Source: CAIQPS01 sp964631965
GTDB lineage: Bacteria > Actinomycetota > Thermoleophilia > RBG-16-64-13
DNA length: 10,990 nucleotides
NCBI GenBank assembly: GCA_964631965.1
Contig: CAZWAR010000091.1
Coordinates: 1 to 10,990, forward strand
Reading direction: 5' to 3'
This document shows positions 1 to 6,750 of the stretch, one piece after another. Under the pieces are notes generated by a model, which had not been told where the DNA came from, searched no databases, and was given only the letters and a program-made list of their open reading frames with translations. Positions within the stretch are counted from its first letter, which is position 1, and each line of letters opens with the position of its first letter. Both the position numbers and the translations under genes were made by a program.

Positions 1-1850
1 GTGGTCGAGGTAGTGGTGGTACTTGTGCTGGACGTCGGGCTGGTGCTGCTGGTAGTGCTCGTGGTAGTGGTCGTGGTGGACTCGGTCGTCAAAGTACCCA
101 CGCGGATCTCCTTCGGGTACATGGGCCAGACACTTATGAAGGTCTGCTGGTTGATCGTCTCGCCGTTGCGGGTGACGACATATGACGTTTTCAGCGACTT
201 GCCGGTCTGGCCGTTGTCTTCCACGACGGTCTTGCCACTGGCGAGGGTGGCGTCTTTGATGGTGACGGTGGACCTGCCCACGACGTTGTAGAAGGCGCCC
301 ACGGTGATCTTGACCTTACGCCCGTCGTCGGTGCCGTAGATCGCAATGGTGGTCGTGACCCCGTCGGACGCGCCTCTGACCCAGATGTAGTGAGCGGTAT
401 CGTTCTTGAAGCGAAGATTCTTGCCACCCGCGGTCACTGTGGCGTCGCGGCCGTTGGGATAGTGGCTGATGTAGATGGAGTGGTTGTGCCTCTCCGTGAC
501 CTTAAGCCCGGCCTCGATGACGGCGTTGAAGGTCGTGGTGGAGACCTGGCAGATGCCGCCGCCGAGTACATCTTCCAGCGTGTTTGGTCCGACGATGCCG
601 GGTGCCAGCTTGTAGCCGCGGGCGGTCGTGCGCGGCCCGATCTGCTTGTCGAAGTTGTACTCCTCACCAGGGGCCAGCATCACGCCGGTCGCGTACTGGG
701 TGGTGATCTTGACGTTCACCTGGCGGGCGCTGCTCCCCACGTACTTCGTGGTATAGGAGGACAGCTTGTCCTTGATACCCATGGCCTCGGCTTCCGCGGT
801 GGTGAGGTCGGGCTCTTTCTTCTTCGTGATCGCTTCCACAGTACGGTCACCGGTCTTGAGGGTGGCCTCGGTGATGGCCTGGGCAGTCGCCTCGGCATCG
901 AGTTGTTCACCATCCTTGCCGGGTACGACCCAGGCTTTTGTCCCGTCGCTGTCGAACGAAGCGTCGACGGGCTCGCTGGCGACGGCCGGCTCGATCTCTA
1001 CGAGCAGCGGCTGCAGCTTGGTAACGTCCATATTGGGGACCAGAGTGGACACGCCGTTCCGGTCCTCGGATGTGAAGCCCATGTATGAGGCTATCTGCTG
1101 CGCCGTGATGGTCCACTGATCCTCGCCGTGAGTCACCGTCACGGGCCCGCTTATCATCGTCTCGGCCTGCAACTGCGCCTCGGCGTTGTCCTCGGCTGTG
1201 ACCGAAGGCTCCACGACCACCACCGGTATCTCCAAAGTTGTGGCGTGCAGGGACACCAGCAGCGAGCTCAGGGTCTGAGACAGGGCCGACTGATCGACCG
1301 CCTTGCCTTCCACGCTCTCGATGACCTTGATCTCTCCGTTGTCGATTGCGAGACCGGCGTCCACAGGAGCCACGTCGATCTGGCCGGCGAGCTGCGCGAC
1401 GAACGCAGCGACCTTGGTCTCATCCACACCGCCGGTGAGAGGGAGGTCGCGATCGCCGAAGTACAGCTTCCAGCGGGTGCCGAGGTCTGAGAAGAAGTTG
1501 CCGTTGCGGGAGACGTCCATGGCGGCCTCGACCGCACCGTTCACGTCCATGCTCGCATCGACGTCGGTGGGCATCAGCGTCCAGGTCTTGTCCCCGTAGG
1601 TCAGCGTGATGGGGTTGGCCTGGCTCTGATCTACCACTTCCTGCAGCGCTGCCGTGGCCTCAACCGGGGTCTTCCCTCCCAGACTGATGCCGGCAACACT
1701 GATTCCCGAATGGATCTTGTTGTAGTACATGGCCGAGTCGACTAGGATGGCCAGCACCACGATGACGACGACTGCTCCAACGGCGATGAGGGCCCAGAAC
1801 CCTCCAGTCCCGATACGGCGTTTACCGATGCTTGGCAACTTCTTGAACAA
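1..1850 (-). CDS. VanW-family envelope protein with G5 domain, C-terminus cut by window edge
   Basis: Translating the minus strand gives an open frame of 616 residues that runs off the left edge. Order of parts: short basic N-terminus (KRR), one membrane helix at about 17-37, a region at about 50-345 resembling the paired peptidoglycan-binding-like domains of YoaR-type proteins, a VanW domain at about 357-472 with the core GGGICQVSTT (Cys about 434), a G5-like domain at about 510-580, then a Ser/Thr-rich tail still running at base 1. The protein is probably anchored in the membrane with its bulk outside, in or near the wall. The biochemical role of VanW is unknown; it was named from vancomycin-resistance clusters but is common outside them, so no resistance should be inferred. 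Start choice: GAGGAG (1859-1864) sits 8 nt before TTG at 1850. An in-frame GTG at 1859 touches that Shine-Dalgarno and is less likely. A stop codon lies just upstream. Confidence 0.93.
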   Translation of the reverse strand, partial: MFKKLPSIGKRRIGTGGFWALIAVGAVVVIVVLAILVDSAMYYNKIHSGISVAGISLGGKTPVEATAALQEVVDQSQANPITLTYGDKTWTLMPTDVDASMDVNGAVEAAMDVSRNGNFFSDLGTRWKLYFGDRDLPLTGGVDETKVAAFVAQLAGQIDVAPVDAGLAIDNGEIKVIESVEGKAVDQSALSQTLSSLLVSLHATTLEIPVVVVEPSVTAEDNAEAQLQAETMISGPVTVTHGEDQWTITAQQIASYMGFTSEDRNGVSTLVPNMDVTKLQPLLVEIEPAVASEPVDASFDSDGTKAWVVPGKDGEQLDAEATAQAITEATLKTGDRTVEAITKKKEPDLTTAEAEAMGIKDKLSSYTTKYVGSSARQVNVKITTQYATGVMLAPGEEYNFDKQIGPRTTARGYKLAPGIVGPNTLEDVLGGGICQVSTTTFNAVIEAGLKVTERHNHSIYISHYPNGRDATVTAGGKNLRFKNDTAHYIWVRGASDGVTTTIAIYGTDDGRKVKITVGAFYNVVGRSTVTIKDATLASGKTVVEDNGQTGKSLKTSYVVTRNGETINQQTFISVWPMYPKEIRVGTLTTESTTTTTTSTTSSTSPTSSTSTTTTST

Positions 1851-1880
1851 CGCACGCACTCCTCAAGTCGGGGACGCCAC

Positions 1881-1902
1881 AACATAGCAGATGCCGTCTG
1901 CT
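1881..1902 (-). promoter_or_regulatory. Possible VanW-gene promoter with overlapping palindrome
   Basis: The 60-bp gap between the divergent VanW and birA genes contains a perfect inverted repeat, AGCAGA-N5-TCTGCT (1886-1902). On the minus strand it abuts TGC-TATGTT (TATGTT = 1881-1886), which resembles an extended -10 box for the VanW gene. The -35 region 17 bp upstream (TTTCAG) is weak. A protein bound at the palindrome could block the VanW gene, birA or both. This is inference from layout; the palindrome does not match an operator I know. Confidence 0.3.
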
Positions 1903-1919
1903 TCTGAAAGGTTTCCTAG

Positions 1920-2852
1920 GTGGCATTTCCGAGCGTATGGGATGATTCTATCGAGGCCGGCGCGGTCCTTCCTCTGCTGCTGGCGCGCGCCGACCCTGAC
2001 AGACCGTGGACGGCCGGCGTGCCCTTCATCTACCGGTCCAGTTGCCGGTCGACAAACACGGCGCTCAAAGACATGGCCGGACACAGCCCGGCGGGAACGG
2101 CTCTGGTCACCGACAACCAGACAGGCGGCCGGGGCCGGCTGGGAAGGACCTGGCTGAGCCAGCCTGGACGTGATCTCACTTTCTCCGTGCTGCTTCGACC
2201 CAGCCTCGACCCCGACCGGGCCCATCTGCTGGCCCTCGCCACGGGTGTGGCCGTGGCCGAGGTGCTCGAGGACGAGTACCAACTTCGGGAGCAGGTTTCG
2301 CTCAAGTGGCCCAACGACGTCCTGCTGGCGGGGAAAAAGGTGTGCGGCATCCTCCTAGAGGCGGCGGCCGGAGCCACGGGGCTTCTGTGGGCGGCGGCCG
2401 GAGTGGGGCTGAATGTCAATAGCGAGCCGGGTGCCCTCTCGGCGTCTCTGTCGCCCGCTCTGGCGGCGGAGTGGGAGAGGCGACCCCGGCCGGTCTCTCT
2501 CACAGAGCATCTGGGCACCGCGGTTCCGCGAGCCCCTCTGCTCGCCGCGCTCCTCGCTCGGCTCACCCGATGGTGGACGGCTCTCGACCTCGAGGAGGCG
2601 GGGTCCCGCGAAGGGGCGGGTTTCGTCGAGGGAGCGAGGATCGGGATGCTCGAAGAATGGCGCAGGCGGGATGCCCTAGCCGGACGGCGAGTGGAGATCT
2701 TCTCTGGAGTGAGCCACTCCGACCGCCTGGTTTCGGGCGAGGCGGCCGGCATCGGGGAGGAGGGGCAGCTGTTGATACAGGTCGCCGGGCCGGCGCCCTC
2801 CGGCGGTCTCACAGAGGTGTTCGCCGGGGACGTGAGCGTCCTCGCGAACTGA
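1920..2852 (+). CDS. birA: Biotin-[acetyl-CoA-carboxylase] ligase, no DNA-binding domain
   Basis: This cytoplasmic enzyme activates biotin with ATP to biotinyl-AMP and transfers it to a lysine of biotin-dependent carboxylases. The 310-residue product has the family motifs in order: STN at 44-46, GGRGRLGRTW at 69-78 (biotin/adenylate loop), KWPND at 129-133 (catalytic Lys 129), KVCGILLE at 140-147 and GVGLNVN at 161-167. The last ~55 residues fit the small C-terminal beta domain. There is no N-terminal winged helix, so this is the monofunctional class that does not itself repress biotin genes. The start is GTG at 1920, with GAAAGG at 1906-1911 and 8 nt of spacing. It is followed by bioY on the same strand, 141 bp on, which has its own promoter. 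A short hairpin (GCGGC-AAGA-GCCGC, 2858-2871) follows the stop but has no U-tract, so it is not called a terminator. Confidence 0.94.
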   Translation: MAFPSVWDDSIEAGAVLPLLLARADPDRPWTAGVPFIYRSSCRSTNTALKDMAGHSPAGTALVTDNQTGGRGRLGRTWLSQPGRDLTFSVLLRPSLDPDRAHLLALATGVAVAEVLEDEYQLREQVSLKWPNDVLLAGKKVCGILLEAAAGATGLLWAAAGVGLNVNSEPGALSASLSPALAAEWERRPRPVSLTEHLGTAVPRAPLLAALLARLTRWWTALDLEEAGSREGAGFVEGARIGMLEEWRRRDALAGRRVEIFSGVSHSDRLVSGEAAGIGEEGQLLIQVAGPAPSGGLTEVFAGDVSVLAN

Positions 2853-2931
2853 GCCCGGCGGCAAGAGCCGCTCCGTGACTCTCCGGCACGATGGGTCGGA
2901 CGACGCCGCGGGCCGCCCTCGGCTCGTCTAT

Positions 2932-2960
2932 TTGACAGAGTGTTCGCCCGTGGCTAGACT
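2932..2960 (+). promoter_or_regulatory. Sigma70-type promoter for bioY-uppP
   Basis: TTGACA at 2932-2937 is a perfect -35 consensus. It is separated by exactly 17 bp from TAGACT at 2955-2960, which matches TATAAT at four of six positions. Transcription would start near 2967, giving a leader of about 27 nt with AAGGA at 2982-2986 ahead of the bioY ATG at 2994. The leader is too short for a riboswitch. This is the clearest promoter in the window. Confidence 0.75.
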
Positions 2961-2993
2961 GCGGCGGCGGGCCAACTCAAGAAGGATGGACTG

Positions 2994-3605
2994 ATGAAGG
3001 CGTATCTGCTGCGGATGGAAGCCGTCCGCTTGGCCGCGTCCCGCAAGGCGGTCCTGGTCCTCGTCGGTATCGGCATACTCACCGCGTCGGCTTGGTTGTC
3101 GGTCCCGTTCTATCCCGTACCTCTCACCATGCAGACCCTGGCCGTGCTCCTCATCGGCGGTGCGCTGGGTCCGGTTCTCGGTGCCTCTTCAGTCATCGGC
3201 TATATCGCCCTCGGCGCCATGGGAGCCCCCGTCTTCCACGGTGGCCTGGGTGGCGCGATCGTTCTTGCCGGCCCCACCGGCGGCTACCTCGTAGGCTTCA
3301 TCCCGGCTGTGTTCGTCGTGGGCTGCGTATCCCGGTTCGCCGGCCGCCGTACCCCGGATGCCGGTGGTGTTGGGGCTGTCCGCCGGCTGATCGTGCTGGC
3401 TGCCGGCGCCCTTCTGGCGAGCTGCGCGGTGTATCTGGTGGGTGTCCCCTGGCTGGCCGTCACATCCGGCCTCGGACTCGAGAGGACGCTCCGCGTCGGC
3501 CTGTTCCCGTTCGTTTTGGGGGACCTGCTCAAAGCGGCTGTGGCAGTCGGAGCTCTCTACCTCGGTAGCCGGACTCTTTCTCAGCGGAGGCCTTCTCTCT
3601 TCTGA
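2994..3605 (+). CDS. bioY: Biotin transporter BioY (ECF S component)
   Basis: BioY is the membrane-embedded substrate-binding component for biotin uptake. It usually works with the shared ECF module (two ATPases and EcfT), none of which is encoded here, so they would have to lie elsewhere or BioY acts alone. The 203-residue protein is almost all hydrophobic, with about six membrane segments. It has the family features VPFYPVPLTMQTLAVLL (37-53), LGP-VLGA (58-64), GAPVFHGGLGG (77-87), GPTGGYLVGF (93-102) and PFVLGDLLKA (172-181). The ATG at 2994 has AAGGA 7 nt upstream. uppP follows after 12 nt and is probably co-transcribed. With birA upstream, the pair gives biotin import and use. Confidence 0.95.
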   Translation: MKAYLLRMEAVRLAASRKAVLVLVGIGILTASAWLSVPFYPVPLTMQTLAVLLIGGALGPVLGASSVIGYIALGAMGAPVFHGGLGGAIVLAGPTGGYLVGFIPAVFVVGCVSRFAGRRTPDAGGVGAVRRLIVLAAGALLASCAVYLVGVPWLAVTSGLGLERTLRVGLFPFVLGDLLKAAVAVGALYLGSRTLSQRRPSLF

Positions 3606-3617
3606 GGGGCCCCTGAC

Positions 3618-4445
3618 TTGTCGGTCTTCCAAGCCTTCATACTCGGCATCGTCCAGGGACTGACGGAGTTCCTTCCTGTCTCGAGTTCGGGACACCTGGT
3701 ACTGGTGCCCGAATTCTTCAACATCCCCACGCCCGGAGTGTCCTTCGATGTGCTTCTCCACGTGGCCACCCTCGTTGCCGTCGTCGGCTACTTCATCAAG
3801 GATGTTGCCAAGATCGTCGCGGCCCTCTTCAGTCCGAGGCGGATGACGAAGGAGGAGGTCCGTTATTGGAGGCGACTGTTCGTCTGGCTCGTGATCGGCT
3901 CCGTCCCGGCGGCCATCTTCGGTCTGGCCCTCAACTCCTTCTTCGAAAGCCTCTTCTCGAGCACCGCCTCGGTGGGTATCTTCCTGATGGTCACCGCCGT
4001 GCTCCTGGTGGCCTCCGACCTTGCCACCCGCGCGGCTGTCCGCAGGAACCGGCCGGGAGCCTCGCTGCGAGAGATGAGGCCCGTGGACGCGGTGATCGTG
4101 GGTTGCTTCCAGGCTTTGGCCATAGCTCCGGGGATCAGCCGCTCAGGCTCGACCATCTCGGCCGGCGTCTTCCTGGGCTTCGACCGGGAGACGGCAGCGC
4201 GGTTCGCCTTCCTGCTCAGCATCCCGGCTATTCTGGGAGCCTTCCTGTTCAAACTCCCCGATCTGGGCGGAGGAGCGACGGGGACGAGCGGGGCGGCGCT
4301 GTTCGTCGGTTTCCTCGCCGCCGCGGTCTCCGGTTTCCTCGCCGTGCGCTTCATGATGCGCTTCCTGAAGAAACACCCGCTTTGGGGATTTGCCGTTTAC
4401 ACGGCGCTGGTGGGCCTATTCGTGATAGTGCTCAGTCTGGCCTAG
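3618..4445 (+). CDS. uppP: Undecaprenyl-diphosphatase
   Basis: This integral membrane phosphatase converts undecaprenyl diphosphate to the monophosphate lipid carrier used for peptidoglycan and other wall polymers; family members are linked to bacitracin tolerance. The 275-residue product shows the two signature regions: GLTEFLPVSSSGHL at 14-27 (Glu 17, His 26) and PGISRSGSTISAG at 171-183 (Arg 175), plus FDVLLHVATLVAV at 43-55. About eight hydrophobic segments are visible, the usual number. The start is TTG at 3618; GAGGGG at 3604-3609 lies 8 nt upstream and overlaps the bioY TGA, which suggests translational coupling. The TAG stop at 4443-4445 lies beyond the end of the convergent kinase gene, so the two genes overlap by 14 bp. 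Confidence 0.96.
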   Translation: MSVFQAFILGIVQGLTEFLPVSSSGHLVLVPEFFNIPTPGVSFDVLLHVATLVAVVGYFIKDVAKIVAALFSPRRMTKEEVRYWRRLFVWLVIGSVPAAIFGLALNSFFESLFSSTASVGIFLMVTAVLLVASDLATRAAVRRNRPGASLREMRPVDAVIVGCFQALAIAPGISRSGSTISAGVFLGFDRETAARFAFLLSIPAILGAFLFKLPDLGGGATGTSGAALFVGFLAAAVSGFLAVRFMMRFLKKHPLWGFAVYTALVGLFVIVLSLA

Positions 4446-5910
4446 AGGCCTCTGCCGGACGGTCGCCGCTCTTCCTGCCGTTGCCGTTCGCCGGCGGCTC
4501 GACCGCCGAGGGCAGGGTGACCGTGACTTCCAGGCCCCCCTCGGCCAAGCCGGCGAGCCGCACGTCGCCGCCGTGGGCGCCGGCGACCGACTTGACGATG
4601 GAAAGACCGAGCCCAAAGCCGCCGGTCTTCCGGCTCCGAGACTTGTCGGGACGGTAGAAGCGTTCGAACAGACGCTCCAGATCCTCAGGGGCGAGAAGAG
4701 GGCCGCTATTGGCCACCGTGAGGACGGCCTTGCCGTCCAGGGTGCGGGTCTTCACGCTGAACCAACCATCGGGCAGGTTGTGGCGGATGGAGTTTTCGAT
4801 GAGGTTGCCCACCAGCCGCTCGAGGAGGGCGCTGTCCCCCTTGACCGGCGCCGGCTCCAGGTCCAGCTCCAGCCGTAGGCCAAGAGCGTCCGCGTCGGCC
4901 GAAGCCAGGTCTACCTCCTCGGCCGCGATTTCGGCGAGATCCGCATCGGTCATGACCGGCCCGCCCTCCGCGTCGGCGCTCGCGAGCACCAACAGGCCGT
5001 CGATGAGGGACTCGCTTCGACTCACGGCTTCGTTGACGGCCGCGCCCATCTCCTGGAGTTCCTCGGACGACATGTCCGGATCGGCCAGGGCGACGTCGAT
5101 CTCCGTGCGAATGATGGTGAGCGGCGTACGGAGCTCATGCGATGCATTCGCGACGAACTCCCGTTGCGCGGTGAAGGCGCTGTCGAGCCGGCCGAGCATG
5201 CTGTCGAACGTGTCGGCCAGCTCTTTCAGCTCGTCACGTGGCCCCTTGAGGTTGATGCGCTGGTGCAGGGTGGACCCCGACAGCCTTCGAGCCGTGCTGG
5301 TGATGGCGTGCAGGGGGCGGAGCATGCGGCCGGCAACCAGCCAGGAGAGGCCGAACACGAACACCAGCATGATCCCCAGCCCGATGAGGGAACGGATCCA
5401 CAATTGCCGCAGGGCCTCCGCCCTCAACTCCTGCTGCGCTCGATCGATGAGGCGGGGGAGCGGGACGAGGACCCCGTTCACGTTGATGAAGGTGTTGCGG
5501 TCCATCTCACCCGGATTGATCCCCGGCAAGCGGGGGTACTCGAGATCTCCGGGCTGAAGCCCGAACTGCTCTTCCACGGCCGCCCGAGCCTTCTCGGGCG
5601 CGATGCTGAGGCTGTTCCGTACCATGAAGTAGTTGGCCGCGATGAGGATCACTCCGCCCAGGAAGAATACGAGGCCATACCACAGGGTGAGCTTGAGACG
5701 GATGGTGATGCCCCGCTTCAGTTGCTTGGCCTCGCTCCTCGTGGCGCTGGCAACCTCGCCGACCGCTTCGGCGCGGGGGGCGGATTCTGCCCCGGCTCCG
5801 GCAGCCGGAGGAGGAAGACCGGGTTCGGTGGTGTCCGGTCGATCCGGGAAGGCCGCCTCGGCGGCCCGGCCCGCCTGCCCGCCCGAAGACGGGCGTTCCG
5901 CGATACTCAT
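4432..5910 (-). CDS. Sensor histidine kinase of a two-component system
   Basis: This membrane kinase autophosphorylates on a histidine in response to a signal and passes the phosphate to the adjacent response regulator. The 492 residues read: a long Pro/Ala/Glu-rich cytoplasmic N-terminus (1-66), TM1 at about 75-96, an extracellular loop of about 75 residues (97-171), TM2 at about 172-193, HAMP at about 191-245, a dimerisation/phosphoacceptor helix with SHELRTPL (His 258), then the ATPase domain with N-box NLIENSIRHN (369-378), the ANSGP box near 400-404, FERFYR (415-420) and the G-box GGFGLGLSIVK (430-440). Its ATG overlaps the regulator stop as ATGA, so the two genes form one operon. The extracellular loop has no domain I recognise. 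The stimulus is unknown; the divergent HtrA gene suggests envelope stress. The C-terminal coding end overlaps uppP by 14 bp. Confidence 0.95.
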   Translation of the reverse strand: MSIAERPSSGGQAGRAAEAAFPDRPDTTEPGLPPPAAGAGAESAPRAEAVGEVASATRSEAKQLKRGITIRLKLTLWYGLVFFLGGVILIAANYFMVRNSLSIAPEKARAAVEEQFGLQPGDLEYPRLPGINPGEMDRNTFINVNGVLVPLPRLIDRAQQELRAEALRQLWIRSLIGLGIMLVFVFGLSWLVAGRMLRPLHAITSTARRLSGSTLHQRINLKGPRDELKELADTFDSMLGRLDSAFTAQREFVANASHELRTPLTIIRTEIDVALADPDMSSEELQEMGAAVNEAVSRSESLIDGLLVLASADAEGGPVMTDADLAEIAAEEVDLASADADALGLRLELDLEPAPVKGDSALLERLVGNLIENSIRHNLPDGWFSVKTRTLDGKAVLTVANSGPLLAPEDLERLFERFYRPDKSRSRKTGGFGLGLSIVKSVAGAHGGDVRLAGLAEGGLEVTVTLPSAVEPPANGNGRKSGDRPAEASRPD

Positions 5911-6560
5911 ATCCTGTAACCCACTCCGGCGATCGTGTCGATAAGCGGCGGGTCACCGAGCTTGCGCCGTAACGTCATGATGGTGACCCGTACCACGTTC
6001 GTGAAGGGATCGGCGTTCTCGTCCCAGGCCTTCTCGAGGAGCTCTTCGGCACTCACCACCCGCCCCTCGGCCGACAGGAGGACCTCCAGTACCCCGAACT
6101 CCTTCTTGGTGAGACTCAGGTCGCGGCCGTCGCGTTGGGCGGCGTGCCTGGCCGGGTCGAGTATCAGGCCGTTCCGCTCCAGGACCGGCGGCACCGCGGG
6201 GACCGCCCGCCGGCTGAGGGCCCGGATGCGGGCCACCAGCTCGGAAAGGGCGAAAGGCTTCGGCAGATAGTCGTCGGCGCCGAGGTCGAGGCCGGTTACT
6301 CTATCTTTGATGGAGCCGGCGGCGGTGAGCATGAGGATGCGGCCGAGATACTCCCGGCGCACCAGTTCCCGGCACACGTCGTCGCCGTGTATCTTGGGCA
6401 GGTTACGATCGAGCACGATGACGTCGTAGCTGTTCATGGAAGCCTTCTCCACGGCGGCCTCCCCATCCAGCACCACATCCACCGCCATGCCTTCCCGGCG
6501 CAAGCCCTTGGCTATCGTGGCCGCCAGGCGCTCTTCGTCTTCTACCAACAGGACCCGCAT
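5907..6560 (-). CDS. OmpR/PhoB-family response regulator
   Basis: This cytoplasmic transcription factor is controlled by phosphorylation from the downstream kinase. Residues 1-118 are a receiver domain with acidic residues Glu 7/Asp 8, phosphoacceptor Asp 51 (VIVLDRNLP), Thr 79 and Lys 101 in LPKPF. Residues about 125-217 are a winged-helix DNA-binding domain with LSLTKKEFGVLEVLL and the ending TVR-like VRVTIMTLRRKLG followed by I-T/AGVGYRI. The length of 217 is normal. The ATG at 6558-6560 has AAGGG 5 nt upstream. It is divergent from the HtrA-type protease. Likely targets, by position only, are its own operon and that protease gene, both served by the 190-bp gap containing inverted repeats. 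Confidence 0.96.
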   Translation of the reverse strand: MRVLLVEDEERLAATIAKGLRREGMAVDVVLDGEAAVEKASMNSYDVIVLDRNLPKIHGDDVCRELVRREYLGRILMLTAAGSIKDRVTGLDLGADDYLPKPFALSELVARIRALSRRAVPAVPPVLERNGLILDPARHAAQRDGRDLSLTKKEFGVLEVLLSAEGRVVSAEELLEKAWDENADPFTNVVRVTIMTLRRKLGDPPLIDTIAGVGYRI

Positions 6561-6583
6561 CGCTACCCTTTTTATTGCGTGGT

Positions 6584-6614
6584 TTTGCCGGGATAATACC
6601 CCTGTTCCGGCAAA
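6584..6614. promoter_or_regulatory. Inverted repeat over the likely regulator promoter
   Basis: TTTGCCGG (6584-6591) and CCGGCAAA (6607-6614) form a perfect 8-bp inverted repeat with a 15-bp spacer. On the minus strand the spacer contains TATTAT (plus 6593-6598), five of six matches to a -10 box, placed to give a leader of about 26 nt before the regulator ATG. No good -35 is visible, so the promoter may need an activator. The geometry suits an operator for autoregulation. OmpR-family proteins more often use direct repeats, so the binder may be another protein. Confidence 0.4.
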
Positions 6615-6683
6615 GGTGAGTTTAGACCAGCAACGGTAAGGCCATCATAAGCTGATACGGGACCGAAGCCGTGAGCTGCTTAC

Positions 6684-6698
6684 GGGCATCTTATGCCC
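6684..6698. promoter_or_regulatory. Palindrome upstream of the HtrA gene
   Basis: GGGCAT-CTT-ATGCCC is a perfect 6-bp inverted repeat with a 3-bp spacer. It lies just upstream of TATCAT (6706-6711), a possible -10 box for the protease gene (ATG 6751), and so covers the place where a -35 would be. TACGGG occurs twice nearby (6656-6661 and 6681-6686), each preceded by GCTG. These are candidate sites for a regulator of the protease. Evidence is position and symmetry only. Confidence 0.35.
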
Positions 6699-6750
6699 CC
6701 CTGGGTATCATCGCCGGCGTAGCGAATCAGCAGGTCTTTGGAGGAGCGGC

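Noticed and set aside
1..80. GTGGT-like repeats at the left edge as a minisatellite or regulatory repeat
   Set aside because: On the minus strand they are Ser and Thr codons of the VanW protein tail, which explains the pattern.
390..1088. 232-codon plus-strand frame at the left end
   Set aside because: It is antisense to the VanW-family gene, whose VanW core GGGICQVSTT is unmistakable.
2030..2812. 260-codon minus-strand frame opposite birA
   Set aside because: It is Ser/Arg/Pro-rich and lies antisense to a gene with all biotin-ligase motifs, so it is a shadow frame.
2858..2871. GCGGC-AAGA-GCCGC hairpin after birA as a terminator
   Set aside because: The stem is only 5 bp and no U-tract follows, so termination is not supported.
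4709..5919. Long plus-strand frames opposite the histidine kinase
   Set aside because: They mirror a well-supported kinase; products are Ser/Arg-rich or His/Glu-rich without domains.
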